Positions 7,508 through 15,834 of a stretch of 64,000 bases of DNA are shown here, in pieces (positions within the stretch are counted from its first letter, which is position 1; each line of letters begins with the position of its first letter). Position numbers and translations under genes: made by a program. The notes under the pieces are model-generated. The model did not search any database and was not told where the DNA came from. It saw only the letters and a program-made list of their open reading frames with translations. Source of the DNA: Novosphingobium sp. Gsoil 351 (GTDB lineage Bacteria > Pseudomonadota > Alphaproteobacteria > Sphingomonadales > Sphingomonadaceae); assembly GCF_009707465.1 (NCBI RefSeq), contig NZ_CP046120.1, forward strand, positions 3,754,330 through 3,818,329. Direction: 5' to 3'.

Positions 7508-8913
7508 TGTCGCACCCGGGGGGCGCCATCCATGCCCACGAAGCGAGCGCCGACCGGAAGCCGAGCGGCTTCCTCAACCGACAGCCGATTGCCGCTCGCT
7601 GCACTGCGCGCGGCCTCCTGCTTTTGCCACGCCCCGCGTTGCTTGTGGGCCTTGATCGAATTGGCCACCGCATCGACGGCGTTGCCGGAACGCTGAAAAT
7701 TGTATGCCGCGCCGGCGCGAATGCTGGTCTTCATTGCATCGGTCGGATTGAGCCCCGACACCTCGAGCTGGTTCTTGACCTCTTCATCGACCATATCCTG
7801 CTCTTTGGATGTCATCCGCTTCGGCGGCTTGTCTGCTGCCGCGGCGGCAGCGCCACCCTTGCCGGGCTTCGCGGGAGCGACCGTGTTCTGGAGCGAAAAG
7901 TGCCAGCCGCCCAACGGCTTGCCGTTCGGGCCGCGCTTGCCGCGCTCGTCCCGCGCGTCGATGACGCGGATGCCGGGGTGGTCGCGCTCATACTTGGCGG
8001 CCGCCTGCTCGACAGTGCATCCTGGGATTGGGTCGAAGTCGTAGCCCTGCACGCCCGGCTTGTTGCCAAGGTGGTCGGAATTCTCGACGCCGCCGACTGC
8101 GCGATTGTGCTCGACCGAGCGCCACCCGCTGTTCATCTTCGTGCCAGGGAACGACTGCGCGATCGTGTCGAACGACGGCGCAGGCCCGACGCTCTTGGCG
8201 TCGACGGCATAGCGGCGATCGCCCGACGTGGTGACGGTGCGGAAGTTGCTGGCACGCGCGCTGCTGTCCGCCGCGTAGCGGCTAGAGCCCGCCTGGATAT
8301 TGGCGACCGGGACGTCGTCGCGGTTGTTGATGGTGGCGACACCGAGCGCGGTCTTATTCTTGGCGTCGTAGCCCTGCGCGGCAATCTCGTCGGCACGCTC
8401 GGGGGTGATCGCGAAAGCCGCGCCTGGCGTGTTCCCCTGCGCGATAAGCCCGCGCCGCGCCATCTCGTCACCGCCGAAGAAGCTGGCGAGCGATCCGACG
8501 ATCTTGGTCGGGTCGACCTTGTCGCCGTTCATCTGCGCCATCGACGCGATCAGCGGGCCGAGATTGCTGCGGAACTGCTCGTCGTCGGTCGGGACCGGCG
8601 GGCGCGTCCCGACGCCATCGAGAAACGTCGGATCGTCCAGCGACGGCACGGCCTGCGGCGGCGCCTGAAGCCGGGCGATCAATTCCGGCAAGCCCTGCTG
8701 CGCGGCGTTCGCGGTGTCGAGCACGGTGGCCTGACTGCCATAAACGCGCGCGTGGGCGCGGTTCTCCTCCGCCTGCGCGGCAAGAGCGTCAGCCTTCGCG
8801 CGTTCCTGCGCTTGCTGCGCGGCAGCCTGCGGATCGCCGAAGATCGCGCGGACCAGGCTCGAGCCGATGGCCGCGGTGGGATCCTGGTAGTGGAAGTTCG
8901 GGGCGCGGGGCAT
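7504..8913 (-). CDS. Phage virion-like protein with M15-type peptidase domain
   Basis: A 469-residue protein with a good site (AGGAGA, 6 bases before ATG). Residues about 1-60 are Ala/Gln-rich and probably helical (AAAQQAQERAKADALAAQ). A central domain, about 255-355, has the pattern of M15 D-Ala-D-Ala/endolysin peptidases: MNSGWRSVEHNRAVGG, then SDHLGNKPGVQGYDFDP (zinc His and Asp region), then GGWHFSLQ (second His). The C-terminal part is low-complexity Ala/Lys followed by LPVGARFVGMDGAPR, an ending seen in phage internal or tail proteins. A virion-associated peptidoglycan hydrolase is the best reading. It heads a run of overlapping small genes. No head or tail genes accompany it. Confidence 0.65.
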   Translation of the reverse strand: MPRAPNFHYQDPTAAIGSSLVRAIFGDPQAAAQQAQERAKADALAAQAEENRAHARVYGSQATVLDTANAAQQGLPELIARLQAPPQAVPSLDDPTFLDGVGTRPPVPTDDEQFRSNLGPLIASMAQMNGDKVDPTKIVGSLASFFGGDEMARRGLIAQGNTPGAAFAITPERADEIAAQGYDAKNKTALGVATINNRDDVPVANIQAGSSRYAADSSARASNFRTVTTSGDRRYAVDAKSVGPAPSFDTIAQSFPGTKMNSGWRSVEHNRAVGGVENSDHLGNKPGVQGYDFDPIPGCTVEQAAAKYERDHPGIRVIDARDERGKRGPNGKPLGGWHFSLQNTVAPAKPGKGGAAAAAADKPPKRMTSKEQDMVDEEVKNQLEVSGLNPTDAMKTSIRAGAAYNFQRSGNAVDAVANSIKAHKQRGAWQKQEAARSAASGNRLSVEEAARLPVGARFVGMDGAPRVRQ

Positions 8914-9009
8914 CGGCAGTCTCCTATGGGCGAGGCAACGGACAGGTGAGGTCGATCGTGGGTGTTGCCGGCGCGGCTTGCTCCTTGCCGCGCCGACCCA
9001 GGTCGCCCG

Positions 9010-9147
9010 CTACCGGATAAGGATAAGTCCGCGTCGTCCGGTCGTCTTTTCCCAACGTCGCCGCGCATCCCACAGACCCTCTCCTTGGCGCAGGTGCACG
9101 GTGTGGTTGGAAACGTAGTCGGGGCTGATCGATAATTTTCTGGTCAT
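9010..9147 (-). CDS. Small 45-residue protein upstream of the virion-like gene
   Basis: A short reading frame MTRKLSISPDYVSNHTVHLR... ending GRRGLILIR. It is supported by a GGTGGAG ribosome site 6 bases before the ATG at 9147. It lies in the 497-base space between the RepA-like gene and the virion-like gene, on their strand. A second, overlapping frame on the same strand begins MQLPLPLPLKRE near 9243 and runs through to 8924; only one of the two is likely to be real. No family is recognised. Nothing else clear is seen between 9148 and 9410. Confidence 0.35.
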   Translation of the reverse strand: MTRKLSISPDYVSNHTVHLRQGEGLWDARRRWEKTTGRRGLILIR

Positions 9148-9410
9148 GGTTGCTCCACCGGCGGTCGATCGCTGTTAAGTAAGAGACGACGGGCTGGAAG
9201 CCGTCTTCTCTCTTAAGCGGCAACGGCAATGGCAATTGCATTGATTTCAATGGTTTAGCCTGCCTGCCGCATCCGACGTTGCCGCCGCCTCTGGCAACGC
9301 CAAATCTCCTTAAGTCGTTGAATTTCCGCGACCCGCGATCCCTGCTCCCGCCGGTTGCCGCATTGCCAAAATGGGGGCTGGCAACGCTGCAACTGCTTGG
9401 GGGGTTAGCT

Positions 9411-11099
9411 CTAGTTGGCACCTTGCTCGTCCTCAGGGGGCGCGATAATCTGCAACCCGTCCGGCCCATCGCAAATCCGGCCAGAGGCTATGAGTGCGGC
9501 CACCGCGTTTCGGATTGCGCCGCGGGAAAGATCTGCCAGCTCCGGAAGTTTCGCTTCCCACAGTTCCGACTTGCCAGTCCTGCGGACGATTTGCCCATGC
9601 GCGACGCGGGTTCTCAGAACCCCCAACACCCGCGCAGCGTCAGCTTCCATCGAACGGGACACGGGGGCCGGCGACTCGCTGGCGATAGGCTCAAGCCGCA
9701 AAGTAGCCGAGTTCCTCTTGAACAACTTACCTTGTTTCACGGGCGCCCAGAGCGCTTGAGATGGCGGAAAATTCTGTTTGACGATCCCGACCATGGTCGT
9801 TTCGAGACCACGATCGAGCATGCCAATCACAATTCTCGCTCGATCGATGCTGGCGCCGCCGCCCCGCGTCGCCCAGTCGAAGTCTCCCAAGGAGGTAAGC
9901 TTCCGTTTTGATTTAACGACGTGGTGCGCGAGCAGTACCCCGCATCCCTTGCGAACAATGAAGTCATTGAACCTATTGTAGAAGCTCGATAAATCTGAGT
10001 TGTCGGTCTCGCGCCCTTCGAGAAACACTGTCACTGGCTCGACAATAAGGAGAGCGATTTCCGGTATCCGCTCAATGATTTTGAATACGTAATCGAGTGT
10101 CTTACCGCGAGCGTCGATGACGAACCCACAAGCCGGGCCGTGTTCTTCCTCGAAATAAGACTCGCGGTCACTGATGATGCTCTCGGCGTCTTCGCCGCTC
10201 ACGGTTACCACCACTCCACGTGCCGAGACCGCAGTACCGAGAAACATGCGTGGCGCGTCGCTTTCGCTATCAATCACAGCCGCCAGCTCGGTCAGGAGCG
10301 TAGATTTTCCGGTCTCGTGCTCAGCTACCAGGAGTCCTAGCGCTCCTTTGGGGACCAGGCCCGGCACGAGCCACTCAATCGGCTGATTGCCGGTCGTGCG
10401 CTCTTCGGCGGAACCAACCATGCCGAACAGCTCAATATCGCCGCCGGATCGGGTCCATCGCTTCATAATTCTCGCGAGTGTCGAGCCCGGAAGGCACCGT
10501 CGGGCCAGCCAATCGTCGCGCTCCTCGGCCGGCAACGGCGCCAGCTCGCTGTTGACCTCGTCGCACCACAGACCAGGCGCGATGCCTTGGCGAGCAGCGT
10601 TGAAAAGTATTGTCGCATTGATGGGCCGGACGAAGGGGCGAACTGTTAGCTCCTTGCCGGGCATCGCGGCGAGCTTGACGGTGAATTCCGGGAAATCCCC
10701 GAGAGCGACAAGATCTTCGGGGGCGTCGTCCTTACGGTGCACGACGTAGAATTCGGGGCCGCCTCCGAAGTCGTCGCGCTGGCCGTCCAATAGGCTCTCC
10801 GCGAGGTTTCCGGCGCACATGAGCCCCAGGCTCGCATAGTGGGAAACCCACGGTCTGAGCGCGGCCAGGGCTTCCAACTCTACCTGCTTGATCAAGAGGG
10901 CGTTCGTTTCGTCGTCGTCGTGCAGGTCCCAACCCTGCGGATCGTGCCAGCTTTCGATTTCGCCAGAGCCGTCTTCAAAATTGATCCCAATGCCCAGCAC
11001 ATGGAAGTCCTCGTCGGGCTCCGCGAGGGCTGCCTCCGCGGCGACGAAGCGCTCCATGTCGAAGGCACCCCGCGTTGTCGGGCCAACATCGTCCCTCAC
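9411..11099 (-). CDS. RepA-like hexameric helicase / AAA ATPase
   Basis: About 562 residues from the GTG at 11099, whose GTGA overlaps the stop of the HTH gene; an ATG at 11057 is an alternative. The first half (about 1-230) has no named domain that I can identify. The second half is a RecA-fold ATPase of the RepA/RSF1010 type: Walker A AEHETGKSTLL, then VVVTVSGEDAES, a Walker-B-like IALLIVEPV, and GCGVLLAHHVVKS (the conserved His strand of RepA-like helicases). The C-terminal tail resembles a winged-helix segment (LADLSRGAIRNAVAALIASG). Such proteins drive replication of plasmids, satellites and integrated elements. Translational coupling to an AlpA-like protein supports a replication module. 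Confidence 0.75.
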   Translation of the reverse strand: MRDDVGPTTRGAFDMERFVAAEAALAEPDEDFHVLGIGINFEDGSGEIESWHDPQGWDLHDDDETNALLIKQVELEALAALRPWVSHYASLGLMCAGNLAESLLDGQRDDFGGGPEFYVVHRKDDAPEDLVALGDFPEFTVKLAAMPGKELTVRPFVRPINATILFNAARQGIAPGLWCDEVNSELAPLPAEERDDWLARRCLPGSTLARIMKRWTRSGGDIELFGMVGSAEERTTGNQPIEWLVPGLVPKGALGLLVAEHETGKSTLLTELAAVIDSESDAPRMFLGTAVSARGVVVTVSGEDAESIISDRESYFEEEHGPACGFVIDARGKTLDYVFKIIERIPEIALLIVEPVTVFLEGRETDNSDLSSFYNRFNDFIVRKGCGVLLAHHVVKSKRKLTSLGDFDWATRGGGASIDRARIVIGMLDRGLETTMVGIVKQNFPPSQALWAPVKQGKLFKRNSATLRLEPIASESPAPVSRSMEADAARVLGVLRTRVAHGQIVRRTGKSELWEAKLPELADLSRGAIRNAVAALIASGRICDGPDGLQIIAPPEDEQGAN

Positions 11100-11305
11100 G
11101 CCGCAATCGCCTTGATTGGCAGCGCCGCCAGCCACCGATCTTGCTCGACCCGCGCGATGAGGGTGCGGCGCCCGGCCTTGCGGGCGACCAGCCGACCGGC
11201 CGCAAGCTCGACGTAGAGTTGCGCCCGGCATATTCCGAGCCGCTTGGCGGCCGCGGCCGGATCGTCCGCAATAGGCTCTACCAAGTCCAAGTTCATCGCT
11301 GTCAC
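11096..11305 (-). CDS. AlpA/excisionase-like HTH protein
   Basis: A 69-residue DNA-binding protein. The segment PAAAAKRLGICRAQLYVELA is the helix-turn-helix of MerR/AlpA/Xis-type proteins, and GRLVARKAGRRTLIARVEQ with a terminal WLAALP is the following beta-wing and helix seen in that fold. Length is typical. It overlaps the RepA-like gene by four bases. In P4-like elements AlpA regulates the integrase or assists excision; the same is inferred here. The upstream region 11306-11500 is AT-richer and probably holds its promoter. Confidence 0.75.
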   Translation of the reverse strand: MTAMNLDLVEPIADDPAAAAKRLGICRAQLYVELAAGRLVARKAGRRTLIARVEQDRWLAALPIKAIAA

Positions 11306-11943
11306 GCTCCAGCCACTGTGTGTGGCAACGCATAGGCAACGTTGGAATGAATGAGAATACGATGTCGGAACTAACGTAGTGGTCGTAACTTCCTAAGTCT
11401 TGGAAGATCGCCAGATATTTATTTTCGTTACGCTCCACGAAATCTCGTCATATATCCAGAGCGGGATGATAGTTACTACAACTTGGGGGAAATAGGGTTC
11501 GGCGCCAGAAAATTAGAGCGGGACGCCGGGATCGAAAATGGCGGTGCGCTCGCGGGTGGGGTCGGGGGGTGGGCCGGGCCGCGCGGTGACAGCAGCCACC
11601 CTGCCAGGCCAGCCGCCCCGCCACCTCGGGAGCGCGCGGCGCCTGTGCTCCGTCGCGCCACGCGCCCCTACCGTCCTCACCGCCCCTCTAGCCATGCCGG
11701 GGGGCGAAACGGCCTGGCAAGCGCACCATGAAAATAAATGTCGTACCGCTCCGGGCAGATAGTTGGCCGCTTCTTCCGATGTGTCGGACGGTCCTCGCGC
11801 GACGGCCTCTGCCCAGCCTCAGTAGGTTCCGATAGGCTCCGCTTTGTTGGCTGGCGTCGGTCGGCATAGCCAGGTTTGACAGACGATCTGTAACCGCTTC
11901 ACCGTCCGCCTGGCGCCGACCTACGGCGCGCAGGAGCACCGAC
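11306..11943. other. 638-base intergenic region of the element
   Basis: No supported gene. Overlapping frames on both strands at 11476-11760 are Arg/Pro/Ala-rich and have no ribosome site, so I leave them out. The part next to the HTH gene (11340-11510) is AT-richer than its surroundings and is the likely promoter region of the replication module. The middle (11540-11660) is very G-rich on the plus strand. The right end has a promoter-like palindrome at 11876-11891. Confidence 0.5.
11876..11891 (+). promoter_or_regulatory. TTGACA box fused to a palindrome (candidate promoter-operator)
   Basis: TTGACAGACGATCTGT combines a consensus -35 hexamer (TTGACA, 11876-11881) with an 11-base... more exactly 13-base inverted repeat ACAGA-cga-TCTGT (11879-11891), about 53 bases before the small protein at 11944. 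A good -10 box is not visible at the right distance, so the promoter is weak or regulated. The binding protein is unknown; the AlpA-like protein is one candidate. Confidence 0.35.
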
Positions 11944-12246
11944 ATGACCGCAACCATCATCCAATTTCCGACCTACGAAGAGCGCGACGCCACCGAGTTC
12001 GAGCGCTTTGGTACGTCCAGTTACACACGGGCCAACGACGAAGGCCGCGCGCTCTTGTGTGAAGCGTGGGCGTCGAAGGATCGCTCGCCGTTGGGGGTGC
12101 GTGTTGCTGCGTTCACCGGGTTGGTCGAGCGGCTGGCGATCGGCAGGCCAGAGATGGTCGAAGAGTTCGTCGTGATCGATGGCGTGGGCAAGTTCGAGCT
12201 GCGCGCCATCCCGCCGCTGCTGGCGGCGATGCTCGCGGCGGCATAG
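11944..12246 (+). CDS. Hypothetical 100-residue protein of the element
   Basis: Starts MTATIIQFPTYEERDATEF with AGGAG 8 bases upstream. The IIQFP start is common in small alphaproteobacterial proteins of mobile elements. The protein is acidic, predicted mostly helical, with no Cys-metal motif, signal or membrane segment. The middle (KDRSPLGVRVAAFTGLVERLA) and end (AIPPLLAAMLAAA) are hydrophobic helices. It stands alone on the plus strand between the replication module and the restriction gene. No function can be assigned. Confidence 0.6.
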   Translation: MTATIIQFPTYEERDATEFERFGTSSYTRANDEGRALLCEAWASKDRSPLGVRVAAFTGLVERLAIGRPEMVEEFVVIDGVGKFELRAIPPLLAAMLAAA

Positions 12247-12564
12247 CGTTAGGAGCGGAGCCCCGCCCCAAGCCGGGCTGGGCGCACCCGTGGCTTCGCG
12301 TCGCGCCGCGCGGGCGGAGGCCGGCTTCTGGATGGTCCTATCTTAGGAGCCAGCAGTTGTTTTTATATAACTGAAACGATGCAGTTTTTACGATGGATCA
12401 GTTGCTGGCTCCCACAGAAGCGCCCACTTCATTGCATCTATAAGGGCGCCAAGCAATCTGGCTGCTCAAAGAGATTGCTGCCGAGACGGTCGGTGCGCGG
12501 CTAAGGGGCCCCAAAATTCCCGGTTGCCGAGTGGACCGGCAGTGACGAAGAACGCGAAGCGCGG
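12247..12564. other. 318-base intergenic region
   Basis: No supported gene. It holds the long inverted repeat described at 12346-12412 with an AT-rich loop. The rest (12247-12340 and 12420-12564) shows nothing I can name. Confidence 0.5.
12346..12412. repeat. 10-bp inverted repeat with AT-rich 47-base spacer
   Basis: GGAGCCAGCA (12346-12355) is the exact reverse complement of TGCTGGCTCC (12403-12412). The spacer includes tttttatataactg. It lies between the converging ends of the small protein (plus strand) and the exported protein/R-M operon (minus strand), so a bidirectional terminator or a site of the element are both possible. It could also be the ends of a lost small insertion. Confidence 0.4.
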
Positions 12565-12819
12565 TTACAAAGGCACGCAATAGGCAGAGAGCGCGCCAGA
12601 CCCGTGAATGGACCCGTCCGGTCCAATGGTGACTTGATTTTGCCGAGCGATTGCTTGCCGGGCTCGCTCGCACTGGGCTGCGTTCGGATAGTTAATCCGT
12701 GTCATGTTGCGTGGGCCCGTGATGATCAGCGTGTAGGCCGCTTTGAGCCGGTGCTTCGTTACCGACTCCCGCTCCGCCACGGGGGTGAGTGCAACCGCCA
12801 GGGCAAGCACCATGCTCAT
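12565..12819 (-). CDS. Small exported protein overlapping the restriction enzyme gene
   Basis: An 84-residue protein. The N-terminus MSMVLALAVALTPVAERES is a short hydrophobic stretch consistent with a signal peptide or single anchor. The mature part has two Cys (about 50 and 81) that could form a disulfide, and a Gly-Pro-Asp-Gly turn. Its ATG overlaps the stop of the type IIL enzyme (ATGA), so it should be co-translated with it. No family is recognised. An exported partner is unexpected for a cytoplasmic R-M enzyme. Confidence 0.55.
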   Translation of the reverse strand: MSMVLALAVALTPVAERESVTKHRLKAAYTLIITGPRNMTRINYPNAAQCERARQAIARQNQVTIGPDGSIHGSGALSAYCVPL

Positions 12820-15719
12820 TCATCACCTCGTCGTCCGCCAACGGCCGCGCGATCCTGATTGAGTGCAAACAGCCTGGCAAGGATTTCATCATCGGAAAGC
12901 GGCCCAGCGCGCCAGTCATCACCCCAGCCGTAGGCATCGGCAACCGCCTGGTCGAGCGCGGCGTGGGCGTTGGCGAGCCACTGCGGGCGGGCGTTGTAGA
13001 GGTTGGTCAGGGTGCGCTTCTTCAGCTCCTTCGCCGCCGCATCGCCCACCGGCACGATGCGGTCCGGATAGCCGGGGACGAAGTCGGGCACACGCACGAT
13101 CAGGTCCGCTGGGTTGAGCCAGGCTTCCCGTAGCTCGTTCAGCCGCACCGCCGCGGCTGCGATGGCCTGCGCGCGCGGATCAGCGGCATAGGCGGCGGCG
13201 GGGAGGTCAGGGGTGAGGCCCTTGGGGAAGGGGAAGGTCTCGAAGGTCGTCGAGGGTGTATAGCGCGGGCGGTCTTCGAGCGATGTACCCATGCGCAGCG
13301 CCCAGAGTTCGTGAAATCGCGAATGCAGAATGCCGAAGCTGGTGTCGTCGTCCCGCGCGATGGCGATAACTGTTTGATGCGGCTGAACCGTCGGCGCCAG
13401 CCAAACAAAGATCCTGTGCTTCGCCACTTGTGACGTGGCTATATAGCGTGACAGCGGATCGATCGCGCCGAAGAAGGCTGCGCCGCTCCGACCGAGCCGC
13501 CACCACTTTTCGCGCCTTTGGCGGTCGTTAGATCGAAGTCGCTCAGGTTTGACCGTCTTCAAGACATACTCAAATGGAGCTTCGAACAAACTGGCTTCCG
13601 CCTCTGACGCGTCTCGAAAATTGATGACCCACTTGTTACGTGGTCTGGTCGTTAAATCCTGACCATTGCGGAGCGGCAGCAAGACAGCCGCATTGGTTCG
13701 TCCGTTTGGGTTCTGTGGCCTGCGAAGCCAGTCTCCTGCAAGACTCTCGTCTATGTCGAAGTTGCCCACGAGGACGGGTCCTTGAAAGCTAATTCCTAAG
13801 TTTGATGGAATGCGCGCGGCACTGGATGCATCTACATCTGCGGCGTCACTCCGCAGTGAGGCAGAAATCCGATGGCTAAATTGACCATCAAGCCTGCCAA
13901 ATTCCTCGATCTGCAAGTCGAAGCAAACCAGCGACACCCGCACCGCTGCCCCTTCAACGGTCCACCCCTCGTCGCTCCACGCATCGAATATCCGGCCATC
14001 CTCGACAATCGGCTTGAGCACTTCGCGGTTCGCGCCGCCACGAATGCTGTTGGTGGCGACCAGCCCGGCTCGCTGCAACTTCCCTGCCACGATCATCGCC
14101 CAAGCCTTCGCGAACCAGTAGCAAACCAGATCGACGCCGCCGGGAACTTCGGGCCAAGCATTGCGCAGCGCGCGGGTGTAATCCTCGCCCAACTCGCCGA
14201 TCATCTTCTTGTTGCCCAAAAACGGCGGGTTGCCGATCACCACATCGGCGCTCGGCCATTCCGCGCGCGTGCCATCGTCGTTCAGCACCGCGTCCCTGCA
14301 CTCGATCGTCTCCAGCGGACGCAGGATCGGGTTCTTCGCCACGGGAAAGCCGTTGCGGTTCATCCATTGGATTTCGCCGATCCACACCGAAACCCGCGCC
14401 AGTTCCGCGGCGTAGGGGTTGAGTTCGATCCCGAGAACGCACTCCGGCCCCACCCGCGGGAAGCCGCGTGGCAGGCCTAGCGCCTCAGCATCGAGGTTGG
14501 CGCGGTGCTCGATGTCCTTGAGCGCGCGCAGCGCGACGTAAAGGAAGTTGCCTGAGCCGCATGCCGGATCGAGCACGAGGAAGTTGGCCAGACGCTCGAC
14601 GAACGCGCTGTGGACCGCCTCAGCCTCGGCCAGCGCCTTGGTCCGCTTCGCCAACTCGGCCCCGCGCAGCAGCTTGTCCTTGGTCTGGCGCGGCGCGCTT
14701 TCGACCAGTGCAGTCATCCGTGCCAGAGCCTCGGCCCACTCGGCTTCCAGCGGGTCGATGATCACCGGCTGGACGATCAGCATGATCTTGGCACGGTCGG
14801 TATAGTGCGCGCCCAATTGGCTGCGCTTGGCCGGGTCGAGCCCGCGCTCGAACAACGTGCCAAGGATCGAAGGATCGATTTGCGACCAGTCACGCCGGGC
14901 CGCTTTGAGCAGTTGCTCGATGTCGTCGCCACTGACCGGCAGGACATGGTCGTCCTCGAACAGCCCGCCGTTGAACCAGTCAATCGCGGTGAAGCCGACC
15001 TTTCCGCCCTTGCTGGCCATCGCCCCAAACAGCGTCCGCGCGTTCCCGGCGAACTCATCCCGATCGCGGCGGCTGACTTCGAGCATCTTCGTGAACAGCT
15101 TGTCGGGCAGCAGGCCGACGTCTTCGGCGAACATGCAGAACACCAGCCGGTTGACGAAGTGCGCCACCTGATGGGCATCATGGCCGCGCTCGCGGAGCCG
15201 CTGGGCGAGTCCGGCGAACTCGGCGGCAGTTTCCTCGGTCAGCTCTTGGCGGGTCTTCTTTGGCTTGAACTCGTCGGGATCGGTGAATGCCGCCTTCAGC
15301 CGCTCGCGCTGCGCGGCGTCGAGCAGGTCGTCGAGCGTGAATTCGTGGACCTCCTGCACCGTGTTGGTGAAATTGGTGTGGATGCGGATGCGGTCCATGT
15401 CCGACACGATCAGCAACGGCGGGTTCTCTAGCGCGACGCTGTATTGCAGAAGCTGGTTGAACGCCGCCTTCAGGTCCTTGCGCGGCCCCTTGTATTCCCA
15501 GGCGAAGCAGCCCCGCCGCCAGACATCGGCCCAGCCGTCGCCACCGCTGGTCTTGTTCGCCCCCTTCTCGAATGCAAACCATTCGCCCAACGGATCGGCG
15601 GAGATCGGGTCCAACACACCCAGCAGCGCACACAGGTCGTTGAAGTGGCTTTGCGACGCGCTGCGCTCTTTGAGTTCGTTGCCGCGCCATTTGGCGGTGA
15701 AGGCATGCGGAGTCATCAC
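12816..15719 (-). CDS. Type IIL (MmeI-like) restriction-modification enzyme
   Basis: One chain of 967 residues, close to MmeI-family length, with nuclease and N6-adenine methyltransferase in one polypeptide. The N-terminal PD-(D/E)xK-like nuclease is marked by Asp65 and Glu75-x-Lys77 (WADVWRRGCFAWEYK). A helical spacer follows to about 300. The methyltransferase has LGAHYT (302-307), motif I DPACGSGNF (384-392) and motif IV NPPF (497-500). The rest, about 590-870, is the target-recognition region, followed by a helical C-terminus. All key residues are present, so it should be active. Such enzymes cut at a distance from their site and protect the host by methylating one strand. Start is GTG 15719 or ATG 15716; neither has a strong ribosome site. 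Confidence 0.9.
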   Translation of the reverse strand: MMTPHAFTAKWRGNELKERSASQSHFNDLCALLGVLDPISADPLGEWFAFEKGANKTSGGDGWADVWRRGCFAWEYKGPRKDLKAAFNQLLQYSVALENPPLLIVSDMDRIRIHTNFTNTVQEVHEFTLDDLLDAAQRERLKAAFTDPDEFKPKKTRQELTEETAAEFAGLAQRLRERGHDAHQVAHFVNRLVFCMFAEDVGLLPDKLFTKMLEVSRRDRDEFAGNARTLFGAMASKGGKVGFTAIDWFNGGLFEDDHVLPVSGDDIEQLLKAARRDWSQIDPSILGTLFERGLDPAKRSQLGAHYTDRAKIMLIVQPVIIDPLEAEWAEALARMTALVESAPRQTKDKLLRGAELAKRTKALAEAEAVHSAFVERLANFLVLDPACGSGNFLYVALRALKDIEHRANLDAEALGLPRGFPRVGPECVLGIELNPYAAELARVSVWIGEIQWMNRNGFPVAKNPILRPLETIECRDAVLNDDGTRAEWPSADVVIGNPPFLGNKKMIGELGEDYTRALRNAWPEVPGGVDLVCYWFAKAWAMIVAGKLQRAGLVATNSIRGGANREVLKPIVEDGRIFDAWSDEGWTVEGAAVRVSLVCFDLQIEEFGRLDGQFSHRISASLRSDAADVDASSAARIPSNLGISFQGPVLVGNFDIDESLAGDWLRRPQNPNGRTNAAVLLPLRNGQDLTTRPRNKWVINFRDASEAEASLFEAPFEYVLKTVKPERLRSNDRQRREKWWRLGRSGAAFFGAIDPLSRYIATSQVAKHRIFVWLAPTVQPHQTVIAIARDDDTSFGILHSRFHELWALRMGTSLEDRPRYTPSTTFETFPFPKGLTPDLPAAAYAADPRAQAIAAAAVRLNELREAWLNPADLIVRVPDFVPGYPDRIVPVGDAAAKELKKRTLTNLYNARPQWLANAHAALDQAVADAYGWGDDWRAGPLSDDEILARLFALNQDRAAVGGRRGDE

Positions 15720-15834
15720 CGAGGCTGATAGCCGCTGGACATGCGGGAGCCGAGCCCAAACCGCTTGTTGGCTTTATCCGCCTTGTTTGACGACTGAGCC
15801 CACCAGTGACCCGGGCCGAATTCAACCAAGGCGA

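Noticed and set aside
7486..8949. Long plus-strand ORF (487 codons) opposite the virion-like gene
   Set aside because: Arg/Ala/Gly-rich composition typical of the antisense of GC-rich genes; the minus strand has a ribosome site, domain motifs and gene overlaps.
11476..11762. Several overlapping ORFs on both strands
   Set aside because: Low-complexity Arg/Pro/Ala translations without ribosome sites; composition effect of a G-rich stretch.
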